Source: Pontibacter sp. E15-1
GTDB taxonomy: Bacteria > Bacteroidota > Bacteroidia > Cytophagales > Hymenobacteraceae
DNA: 64,000 nt
Direction: 5' to 3'
NCBI RefSeq assembly: GCF_022601975.1
Contig: NZ_JAKVIR010000008.1
Location: 124,001-188,000 of the forward strand
Program-made: the position numbers and the translations under genes
Shown here: piece by piece, positions 49,867-56,695 of the stretch
How positions within the stretch are numbered: position 1 is the stretch's first letter
Layout: every line of letters begins with the position of its first letter
Notes under the pieces: model-generated
Seen by the model: the letters and a program-made list of their open reading frames with translations, nothing else
What the model was told of the DNA's origin: nothing
Databases searched by the model: none

Positions 49867-50597
49867 ACATCCTGTTCAAAATATCTGCCATTCTAGGCAT
49901 TTTTTCGTTGTCGTTTGCAAAACCAGCTACTGCTCAGGCAGATAAAAATCAGCTCCTGACGGCAGATTCTCTCTTCCAAAACCAGCATTACCTGGAGGCC
50001 CTCCCAATTTACGAACAGATCCTGGACCAGCAGCAGCTCTACTCCCCGCAGATGCTCCTGAAGATGGCCTACATTGAAGAAGGCTTGCAAGATTATACAT
50101 CGGCCATGTACTACCTTCACCTTTTTTACACGAAAGAGCCTAGCCGGTCTGTGCTCCGGAAAATGGAGGAACTTGCCCAGGCCCACCGCCTGCAGGGGTA
50201 TGAGTACAACGACCTGCAGTTCTTCAAGACGCAGCTCAGCAAGCACTACATGCGCATCCTGGAACTCATGCTGCTGACCGCCGTGGTGACCGCCACCGTC
50301 ATGTTTTTCAGTTGGCGCAAGGGGCACGCTTTCAGCAAAACCTTCAAGGTGGGCTTTCTGCTGTACCTGTTCTTTATCCTGTACTACATCAACTACCTCG
50401 ACCTGGGCAGTGCCGGCATCATCAGGAGAAGCAATGTTGCGATCATGTCGGCCCCTTCCGCCGGGGGCACCTGGCTTGCCACCGCCTCGGAGGGCCACAA
50501 AGTGCCGATTCGCGGGGAGGAGGACATCTGGTATGAGATCCGCTGGAAAGGAAACAAAGCCTATATCCGGAAAAGTAATGTGCTGGAGCTGCCCTAA
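49860..50597 (+). CDS. TPR and SH3-like domain membrane protein (BatE-like)
   Basis: The 245-residue protein has a signal peptide (FKISAILGIFSLSFAKPATAQ region, to about residue 28) and TPR-like helices (ADSLFQNQHYLEALPIYEQI near 35). Two membrane helices follow (LELMLLTAVVTATVMFFSW near 135; VGFLLYLFFILYYINYL near 160), and a C-terminal SH3b-like domain (GHKVPIRGEEDIWYEIRWKG near 210). TPR plus SH3 in a small membrane protein resembles BatE of the Bat locus, but no bat genes are nearby. Its start overlaps a divergent tRNA promoter. Confidence 0.75.
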   Translation: MQNILFKISAILGIFSLSFAKPATAQADKNQLLTADSLFQNQHYLEALPIYEQILDQQQLYSPQMLLKMAYIEEGLQDYTSAMYYLHLFYTKEPSRSVLRKMEELAQAHRLQGYEYNDLQFFKTQLSKHYMRILELMLLTAVVTATVMFFSWRKGHAFSKTFKVGFLLYLFFILYYINYLDLGSAGIIRRSNVAIMSAPSAGGTWLATASEGHKVPIRGEEDIWYEIRWKGNKAYIRKSNVLELP

Positions 50598-50946
50598 CGC
50601 ATGTTAAAGCAGTTGCGCAAGATAAATCACAAAACTCTCTCCGCACTTGCTGCGTGTTTTCGAAAGCAAGCTGTAAAACGGTTTTGAAATTCAGTTGAAT
50701 TAGTTCAGTGAGCTAACATGCTTATTTTCAGCGGCTAATCATTAAAATCAACAGCCTTTGCTATCGGTTTCCCATCCCTCAAAAAGAGAATCCGCTGACT
50801 ACCGGCGCAACGCTGGATTCACTGGCTGCACAGCAATTGCCACCTCTCGGGTAAGCGTAAAATAATCCCATTCCAAAGCATATCGATTACATCTTAATTT
50901 GCTTATATTGGCAAGCAATTTTGCGCAATTTATACCTACCCTCTTC
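50598..50946. other. Intergenic region
   Basis: A 349-base gap before the outer-membrane protein gene. TTTG at 50898-50901 followed by CAATTTTG at 50916-50923 is a weak promoter candidate. I see no other feature. Confidence 0.5.
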
Positions 50947-52221
50947 ATGAAAACAACTTTTCTGATGCTGTTGCTTCTGTGCAGCGCCTTTACCGTTCAG
51001 GCGCAAACGCCAGCAACCAAAAGCGAGAACCTCAGGGTTTACCTTGATTGTCAGGCCTTTTGCGACAAAGACTACATCAAACGCGAAATCTCTTTTGTGG
51101 ACTATGTGAACGACCGCTTCCAATCAACGGTATATGTGCTGGTCACGGCGCAGGAAACCGGAAGCGGCGGACGCGAATACAAGCTGCAGTTTGAGGGGCA
51201 GGGCAAGTTTGAAGGGATGCGCGACACCAGGACCTATATCCGACAGGCCACGGCTACCGACGATGAGAACCGAAAAGAAGCCGTGGAGAAACTCAAACTG
51301 GGACTCCTCCCCTACCTCCTAAAAACCGACAAAGCTAATGAGTTGGTTATCGGGTTTAAGGAAGGAGACGCCGCAGCGGAAATAGCTACCAACCCAGACG
51401 AAGACCCCTGGAATTTCTGGGTGTTCAATCTCCGGACGCGCGGCTATTTTAACGGCGACAAAAACTATTCGAGCAGCAACCTGAGCGGAGGGATTACCGC
51501 AGGCCGTGTCACCGACAAGCTGAAGACAAACTTCTCGCTGGACGCCAGCAAAAACAAGAACCGCTTTGGCGAGGGCGATGAGGAGTTTACCTATACCAAC
51601 GAGCGCTACAGTTTCAACAACATGACGGTATGGTCTCTCGGCAACCATCTTTCGGCAGGTGGTTATTTAGGAGCCAGCAAATCAGACTACAACAACTACG
51701 AGCTCGACCTGAGCGTGATGCCGGCCGTTGAGTATAACTTCTTCCCCTACTCCGAATCTAACAACAAGTATGTGGGGCTGATGTATAAAGTCGGGCCGCG
51801 CTATTTTAACTACAAAGAGGAAACGATTTACTCGCAGACCAGCGAACTCCGTTTCCAGGAAAGCCTCTCGCTGGACGTAAGCTTAAACCAGAAATGGGGA
51901 CAGATCAGCGGCTCTACCTCCTACAGCCACTACTTCCACGACTTCTCCAAAAAGCGCCTGTCTTTCTCCGGTTTCGGGGATGTGCGCCTCGTGAAAGGGC
52001 TGTCGTTCAACGTGGGCGGCTACTACGCCATCCAACACGACCAGCTGAACATTGTAAAGGGAGAGGTGTCCGGGGAAGACCTGCTGACACGCCGACGCCA
52101 GCTCAATTCCAACTACGACTTTTACGTGAACTTCGGTATCCGCTACCGCTTCGGCTCGCTGTTCAACAACGTGGTTAACCCACGCTTTGAAGGCGGAGGC
52201 GGATCATTCTTCTTCTTTTAA
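50947..52221 (+). CDS. Predicted outer-membrane beta-barrel protein
   Basis: From the ATG at 50947 the protein has 424 residues. It starts with a signal peptide (LMLLLLCSAFTVQAQ, to about residue 20). The first 130 residues are mixed alpha/beta. From about 160 onward there are regular alternating strands with many Tyr, Asn and Phe residues (YFNGDKNYSSSNLSGGITAG; YKVGPRYFNYKEETIYSQ), and the protein ends in a run of Phe, typical of a barrel terminus. An in-frame ATG 48 bases upstream gives an unlikely leader. The function is unknown. Confidence 0.8.
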   Translation: MKTTFLMLLLLCSAFTVQAQTPATKSENLRVYLDCQAFCDKDYIKREISFVDYVNDRFQSTVYVLVTAQETGSGGREYKLQFEGQGKFEGMRDTRTYIRQATATDDENRKEAVEKLKLGLLPYLLKTDKANELVIGFKEGDAAAEIATNPDEDPWNFWVFNLRTRGYFNGDKNYSSSNLSGGITAGRVTDKLKTNFSLDASKNKNRFGEGDEEFTYTNERYSFNNMTVWSLGNHLSAGGYLGASKSDYNNYELDLSVMPAVEYNFFPYSESNNKYVGLMYKVGPRYFNYKEETIYSQTSELRFQESLSLDVSLNQKWGQISGSTSYSHYFHDFSKKRLSFSGFGDVRLVKGLSFNVGGYYAIQHDQLNIVKGEVSGEDLLTRRRQLNSNYDFYVNFGIRYRFGSLFNNVVNPRFEGGGGSFFFF

Positions 52222-52236
52222 CTAATCAAGATTTTT

Positions 52237-52312
52237 TTCGTTGTTCGTTTTTCGTTGCTCGTTTTTCGTGTACTTAAAATCGAAAAACGAGCAACGAAAA
52301 ACGAACAACGAA
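52237..52312. repeat. Iterated-word perfect hairpin (CGTTGTTCGTTTTTCG words)
   Basis: Arms 52237-52268 and 52281-52312 are perfect 32-bp complements around a 12-base loop. Each arm is a stutter of TTCGTTG and CGTTTTTCG words. It fills the whole space between the convergent outer-membrane protein and SDR genes, touching the SDR stop codon. It probably serves as a bidirectional terminator. Confidence 0.85.
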
Positions 52313-53119
52313 CTACTTCAGCGGCGAGTCTTTCTCTTTGGCCATCACGTTGTATACTAGCTTGTCGGCCAGGCTTGGGAACAGCTTGTTTACCCATACC
52401 GCCAGCTTGCCTTGTGTGGTCATGATCAGGTCGCGCTTGCGTTTTTTGGTGGCGATCAGAATCCTGTCGGCCACTTCCTCGGCACTCATCATCTTCTCTT
52501 CCGCGCGCGGGGTTTCGCCCTGCTGATGTCCGTCGGCGGCCAAGGCTGAATTCCGGATGTTAGACGCCGTAAAGCCCGGGCAGGCCAGCAACACGTGCAC
52601 GCCCGAGTAAAGCAGCTCCGTGCGCAACGTCTCCAGGAAACCGTGCATGGCAAACTTCGAGGCCGAGTACCCGGTGCGGGCAGGCAAGCCTCTGTAACCC
52701 GCCACCGACGAGATGCCGATAACGGAGCCTTTCGCCTGTTTAATGTAGGGCAGCGCATACTTGGTGCTGTATACCGTGCCCCAGAAATTGATGTCCATTA
52801 CCTGCTTTAGCACAGCCAGGTCAAGGTCTTCGAACAGCGCCCGCATCGAGATACCTGCGTTGTTGATCAGGATATCCAATCGTCCGTATTTCGTCACCGT
52901 CTCCTGCACCATGCGTGCGCAGTCCGCCTCCTGGCTCACGTCGGCCTGTATGGCCAGGTTCTCTATACCGGCTGCGAAGAGGGCATCGGTTGTCTCGCTA
53001 AGGCCCTGGGGCTTGCGGCCCGAGAAGGCCACTTTTGCACCAGCCTTGCCAAACGCAAAGGCCAGTGCCCGGCCTATTCCGGAGGTACCGCCTGTTATTA
53101 AAACTACTTTATCTTTCAT
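52313..53119 (-). CDS. Short-chain dehydrogenase/reductase (SDR)
   Basis: The 268-residue protein is an NAD(P)-dependent oxidoreductase. It has the cofactor loop ITGGTSGIGRA at residues 8-18, NNAG near 88 and the catalytic Tyr and Lys in GYSASKFAM near 154. The C-terminal tail is hydrophobic with basic patches, as in membrane-associated SDRs of lipid or sterol-like metabolism. The ATG at 53119 gives the normal family N-terminus. Longer frames upstream overlap the divergent rlmD promoter. Confidence 0.9.
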   Translation of the reverse strand: MKDKVVLITGGTSGIGRALAFAFGKAGAKVAFSGRKPQGLSETTDALFAAGIENLAIQADVSQEADCARMVQETVTKYGRLDILINNAGISMRALFEDLDLAVLKQVMDINFWGTVYSTKYALPYIKQAKGSVIGISSVAGYRGLPARTGYSASKFAMHGFLETLRTELLYSGVHVLLACPGFTASNIRNSALAADGHQQGETPRAEEKMMSAEEVADRILIATKKRKRDLIMTTQGKLAVWVNKLFPSLADKLVYNVMAKEKDSPLK

Positions 53120-53146
53120 GCTGCTGAATCCGTGATTGAAACACCG

Positions 53147-53154
53147 CAAAGATA
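53147..53154 (-). promoter_or_regulatory. Promoter -7 box of SDR gene
   Basis: The minus strand reads TATCTTTG, matching TAnnTTTG, 27 bases before the SDR ATG. No clear -33 box is present. Confidence 0.45.
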
Positions 53155-53278
53155 AAGCTTCTTGTTGATTGCCGATTGTTTGCGTGGGCATCTTGTTATA
53201 TCCGTTGGGCACAAAATAATGGCAAGGCCGGGGTATAACAGAATCTTTCCTCAGGTTTATGGAGAGCCAGGATTTTCG

Positions 53279-53286
53279 TACTTTTG
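53279..53286 (+). promoter_or_regulatory. Promoter -7 box, leaderless, of rlmD
   Basis: TACTTTTG is a perfect TAnnTTTG box ending 7 bases before the GTG at 53294. TTTA at about 53256-53259 could be a degenerate -33 box with a 19-base spacer. Together they support the GTG start and a leaderless mRNA. Confidence 0.6.
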
Positions 53287-53293
53287 CACCATC

Positions 53294-54706
53294 GTGAGAA
53301 ATAAGCATAAGAAGAACAAATTCGAGATTCTCGAAAATATTAAGATCGAGGAGATGGTGGCCGAGGGAAAGTGCCTGGCGCGCCATGAAAACATGGTCAT
53401 TTTTGTGACAGGCGTGGCCCCCGGCGACGTGGTGGACCTGCGCATTACACGCAAGAAGAAAAGCTTTCTGGCGGCTCAGCCTGTGGCATTCCGCGAGTAC
53501 TCTGATTTGCGGGTGGAGCCTTTTTGTGAGCATTTTGGGGTATGTGGCGGCTGCAAATGGCAGCACATCGGCTACGACACGCAGTTGCACTACAAGCAGA
53601 AGCAGGTAAAGGACAACCTGGAGCGTATCGGCAAAGTGCCTCTGCCAGAGTTTGACCCGATTCTGGGCTCAGCCAAAACACGCTATTACCGCAACAAGCT
53701 GGAATTCACCTTCTCGAACAACGGCTGGCTTACCAACGAGCAGATCAAGTCCGGGGAGGAGTTTGACCGCAATGCGCTTGGCTTCCATATACCGGGCCGT
53801 TTCGATAAGATCCTGGACATCCAGCATTGCTATCTGCAGCCCGATCCGTCGAACGCCATTCGCCTGGCAGTTCGGGAGTATGGCCGTGCCCATGGGCTGG
53901 AGTTTTTTAATGTCCTGCAAATGGACGGTTTCCTGCGCAACCTCATCATCCGTACAGCCAACACCGGCGAGCTAATGGTGATTCTGCAGGTATTCCGCAA
54001 CGACGCGGAGGCCATTGAGGGCATTATGCAGCACCTGCAAACCACCTTCCCGGAAATCACATCGCTGCAGTATGTGGTGAATGGAAAAGGCAACGAGACG
54101 TACCACGACCTGGACGTGGTATGCTACCACGGCCTGCCCTACATATATGAGGAAATGGAGGGTATAAAATTCCGTGTGGGGCCAAAGTCTTTCTACCAGA
54201 CCAACGCCGACCAGGCGTACGAGCTATACCGCCTCACCCGCGAACTGGCTGGCCTAACCGGTGACGAGCTGGTATATGACCTGTATACCGGGGCAGGCAC
54301 CATTGCCAATTTCGTGGCGAAGCAGTGCCGCGAGGTGATCGGCATTGAGTATGTGCCAAGCGCCATCGAAGACGCCAGGATCAACTCGCAGATCAACGAC
54401 ATCACCAACACTACCTTTTATGCCGGCGACATGAAAGACATTCTTTCGGATGAGCTGATCGCAAAACACGGCAGACCGGATGTGGTGATTACCGACCCGC
54501 CACGCGCAGGTATGCACGAGGATGTGGTGGCAAAACTGCTGGAGGTGCACCCGGAGCGCATTGTGTACGTAAGCTGCAACCCCGCCACGCAGGCCCGCGA
54601 CCTGGAACTCTTGCATGTGAAGTATGACGTAACGCGTGTGCAGCCCGTGGATATGTTTCCGCAAACGCATCACGTAGAGAATATAGTATTGTTGAATAGA
54701 CGTTAG
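53294..54706 (+). CDS. rlmD: 23S rRNA (uracil-5-)-methyltransferase RlmD-like
   Basis: This is a TrmA/RlmD-family enzyme that methylates C5 of a uridine in 23S rRNA. From the GTG at 53294 the protein has 470 residues. It has an N-terminal TRAM-like domain (residues 10-70), iron-sulphur cysteines in CEHFGVCGGCKW near 80, the SAM motif DLYTGAGTIANFVA near 330, ITDPPRAGMHEDV near 397 and the catalytic Cys in VSCNPAT near 425. Longer frames extend upstream to 53162, but the promoter position argues for the GTG. Confidence 0.92.
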   Translation: MRNKHKKNKFEILENIKIEEMVAEGKCLARHENMVIFVTGVAPGDVVDLRITRKKKSFLAAQPVAFREYSDLRVEPFCEHFGVCGGCKWQHIGYDTQLHYKQKQVKDNLERIGKVPLPEFDPILGSAKTRYYRNKLEFTFSNNGWLTNEQIKSGEEFDRNALGFHIPGRFDKILDIQHCYLQPDPSNAIRLAVREYGRAHGLEFFNVLQMDGFLRNLIIRTANTGELMVILQVFRNDAEAIEGIMQHLQTTFPEITSLQYVVNGKGNETYHDLDVVCYHGLPYIYEEMEGIKFRVGPKSFYQTNADQAYELYRLTRELAGLTGDELVYDLYTGAGTIANFVAKQCREVIGIEYVPSAIEDARINSQINDITNTTFYAGDMKDILSDELIAKHGRPDVVITDPPRAGMHEDVVAKLLEVHPERIVYVSCNPATQARDLELLHVKYDVTRVQPVDMFPQTHHVENIVLLNRR

Positions 54707-54790
54707 ATGATAGACACAAGACGTTAGACTTTTTTCCAGAAGGAGAATTTTAAAAGTCTTGTGTCCTGTGTCTAAAATCTTGAGTCCCAA
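54696..54790. repeat. Iterated-word imperfect hairpin (AGACACAAGAC words)
   Basis: The left arm (54696-54729) stutters TAGACGTTAGA and AGACACAAGAC, and begins inside the last codons of rlmD. The right arm (54755-54788) carries the complements GTCTTGTGTCC and TGTGTCTAAAATCTTGAG. The arms pair with a few mismatches around a loop of about 25 bases that includes TTTTTT. It lies before the next gene's start at 54800. Confidence 0.65.
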
Positions 54791-54799
54791 AAAATAATT

Positions 54800-55168
54800 A
54801 TGGAAAACGATCCGGAATTAAACGGTAAATACCTCGGCACAATTTCCAAGGATTTTGTGGTGGTGGCCGAGACACTGAAGGAAGCCTCATACCAGGTGCG
54901 CAAACGCAAGATATCGGACTACCCGATCTTTGTGTTCAGCCGCACGCAGGTACCGGTGGGCTCTAATTTTTTAAACAAAGAGGAAGTAGCCCTGGAGTGG
55001 CACATCAACGCATCCTATCTGGAGGATTTCGTGCAGCGCCAGCTGGTGCTGGAGGATAAAGCTGATGACTTTAAGGCCGCCTACAAAGACCCCGACGAAT
55101 TCTGCTGCCTGTTTGTAGTAGACGACGACTTCCAGAACTTTGTGTTCATACCCTTCCCGGAGGATTGA
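54800..55168 (+). CDS. Protein of unknown function
   Basis: The 122-residue protein is soluble and acidic at both ends, with YPIFVFSRTQVPVGSNFLN near residue 41, ALEWHINASYLEDFVQRQL near 63 and FCCLFVVDDDFQNFVFIPFP near 100. It is similar in style to small Bacteroidota-only conserved proteins. I cannot assign a function. It is flanked on both sides by iterated-word hairpins. Confidence 0.75.
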   Translation: MENDPELNGKYLGTISKDFVVVAETLKEASYQVRKRKISDYPIFVFSRTQVPVGSNFLNKEEVALEWHINASYLEDFVQRQLVLEDKADDFKAAYKDPDEFCCLFVVDDDFQNFVFIPFPED

Positions 55169-55352
55169 TAACGTAGCACGTATCTCGTAGCACGAAGCAC
55201 GACAAATGTTTAAGTGGCGCCTAGCCTTATTTTTGCTGGCTTAAGCTTAATAGGGGTAGCTATATATAAAATAAGAAGAGGGAGCCAGTACGGTCTCCCT
55301 CTTCTTATTTGTCGTGCTACTTGATACGTAAATCGTGATACGCTCCTCGTGA
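55168..55352. repeat. Iterated-word imperfect hairpin with nested terminator
   Basis: The left arm (55168-55207) uses words CGTAGCACG, CGTATCTCG and AAGCACGAC. The right arm (55307-55352) uses their complements (GTCGTGCTAC, TGATACG, ATCGTGATACG). The vocabulary is the same as at 43856-44030, about 11 kb away. A separate strong hairpin sits in the loop at 55269-55310. The whole fills the gap between convergent genes. Confidence 0.7.
55269..55310. terminator. Bidirectional terminator hairpin
   Basis: A 16-bp perfect stem (55269-55284 with 55295-55310) with AAATAA and TTATTT ends separates the convergent 122-residue protein gene and thiL. Confidence 0.85.
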
Positions 55353-56384
55353 CTAAAAATGCTTCCACCCCTGCGCATGTAGCGGAAAGGCCTGGCCGTG
55401 CTTGTTGGCAAGGTTTACGCCAGAGCTTGCCTCGGTGATGTTACCGATCACGGTGATGTCGGGGTGGTTTTTCACTTTGTCGTAGTCAGCCAAAGGTATG
55501 GTGAAAAGCAGTTCATAATCCTCGCCACCGTTCATGATGCAGGTGATCGGGTCGAGGTTAAACTCTACGGCTGTTTCCAGCATCTGACTGTCGGCGGGCA
55601 GGTTGTCTTTATACACCGTCGCGCCTACTCCCGACTGGCTGCAGATGTGCATCAGTTCGGAGGCCAGGCCATCAGAAATATCGATCATCGCCGTCGGCTT
55701 AATATCCAGCTCGCGCAATTCATAGATCACATCCATACGTGCCTCAGGGCGCAACTGGCGGCCGACAATATACTGCTTGCCTTCCAGTTCTGGCTGCATG
55801 TCGGGATTGGCCATAAATGCTTGCTTTTCGCGCTCCAGCACCTGCAAGCCCATATAGGCAGCGCCCAGGTCACCGGTCACGCATACCAGGTCGTTCACGC
55901 GGGCACCGCTGCGCAGCACCGCCTCGCCCTTGCCAATCTCCCCGATCGCCGTCACGCTAATTACAAGGCCGGCATGTGAGGAAGTGGTGTCGCCGCCCAC
56001 CAGGTCTACTTTGTAGTTCTCGCAGGCCAGCCGGATGCCTTCGTAGAGTTCTTCCACAGCCTCCACGGTATAGCGCGCACCCAGAGCAACGTTCACGGTA
56101 ATCTGGGTCGGTGTCGCGTTCATCGCCGCAATATCCGACACGTTGACGGCCACAGCCTTGTAACCCAAGTGCTTCAAGGGGCAGAAGGTCAGATCGAAAT
56201 GCACGCCTTCCAGCAGCATATCGGTAGAAACCACAATTTGCTTCGACTGGGGTTCCAGCACCGCCGCATCGTCGCCGATGCCTTTGATGGTAGAGGTGTT
56301 TCGCAATTCAATTTTCTCGTTTATCAGCTTGATCAGGCCAAACTCACCAAGCTCACTCAAAGGGGTATATTCGCTCATGCTCAT
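55353..56384 (-). CDS. thiL: Thiamine-phosphate kinase ThiL
   Basis: It phosphorylates thiamine monophosphate to thiamine diphosphate, the cofactor needed by the transketolase encoded earlier in the window. The 343-residue protein has the AIR-synthase-like fold: GIGDDAAV near residue 36, DMLLEGVHFDL near 55, VNVSDIAAMNATPTQ near 80, VGGDTTSS near 128 and MIDISDGLASELMHI near 233. The second ATG, two codons in, is an alternative start. It is a single gene. Confidence 0.95.
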   Translation of the reverse strand: MSMSEYTPLSELGEFGLIKLINEKIELRNTSTIKGIGDDAAVLEPQSKQIVVSTDMLLEGVHFDLTFCPLKHLGYKAVAVNVSDIAAMNATPTQITVNVALGARYTVEAVEELYEGIRLACENYKVDLVGGDTTSSHAGLVISVTAIGEIGKGEAVLRSGARVNDLVCVTGDLGAAYMGLQVLEREKQAFMANPDMQPELEGKQYIVGRQLRPEARMDVIYELRELDIKPTAMIDISDGLASELMHICSQSGVGATVYKDNLPADSQMLETAVEFNLDPITCIMNGGEDYELLFTIPLADYDKVKNHPDITVIGNITEASSGVNLANKHGQAFPLHAQGWKHF

Positions 56385-56400
56385 TTTTCTTTTGGATGTG

Positions 56401-56408
56401 CAAAGATA
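56401..56408 (-). promoter_or_regulatory. Promoter -7 box of thiL
   Basis: The minus strand reads TATCTTTG, matching TAnnTTTG, 16 bases before the thiL ATG. No -33 box at the usual distance is clear. Confidence 0.5.
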
Positions 56409-56458
56409 CGGAAATCAAAGCAAGAAGTCATTCCCAAGTGAAAGGCGACGTTGTGAGG

Positions 56459-56681
56459 CCGGGTCCAACCACCCCTAGCCCCTCCTTGTCCAAGGAGGGG
56501 AATCTGCTTCATACATTACCAACGTTACGCTCTGTGGTTACTGCTGAGTCGTGTTTTTAATAAAGTCAGAATACAGAAATATATCCATGACACGGCAATA
56601 ACGGCTGAAGTGCCAAAACTCCCCTCCTGGGGGTTGGGGCCCTCGATTGGACAAGGAGGGGCCGGGGGTGGTTGGACCCGG
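56459..56681. repeat. GC-rich nested inverted repeat (CCCCTCCTTG element)
   Basis: Two 33-base arms, 56459-56491 and 56649-56681, are complementary at 31 of 33 positions by my count. Inside, 56479-56487 with 56492-56500 forms CCCCTCCTT/AAGGAGGGG. A second CCCCTCC run near 56620 and a GGTTGGGGCCCTCGAT stretch follow. It occupies the gap between thiL and comEC, which are on the same strand. Confidence 0.75.
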
Positions 56682-56695
56682 TATAGAAAATCAAC

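Noticed and set aside
49655..49945. 96-codon plus-strand open frame across the second tRNA-Lys
   Set aside because: It is antisense to the tRNA and runs into the next gene; translated tRNA antisense is a well-known false ORF pattern.
52237..52312. CRISPR-like array suggested by the repeated CGTTTTTCG word
   Set aside because: The word repeats are too short and unevenly spaced, there are no spacers or cas genes, and the structure is a single hairpin.
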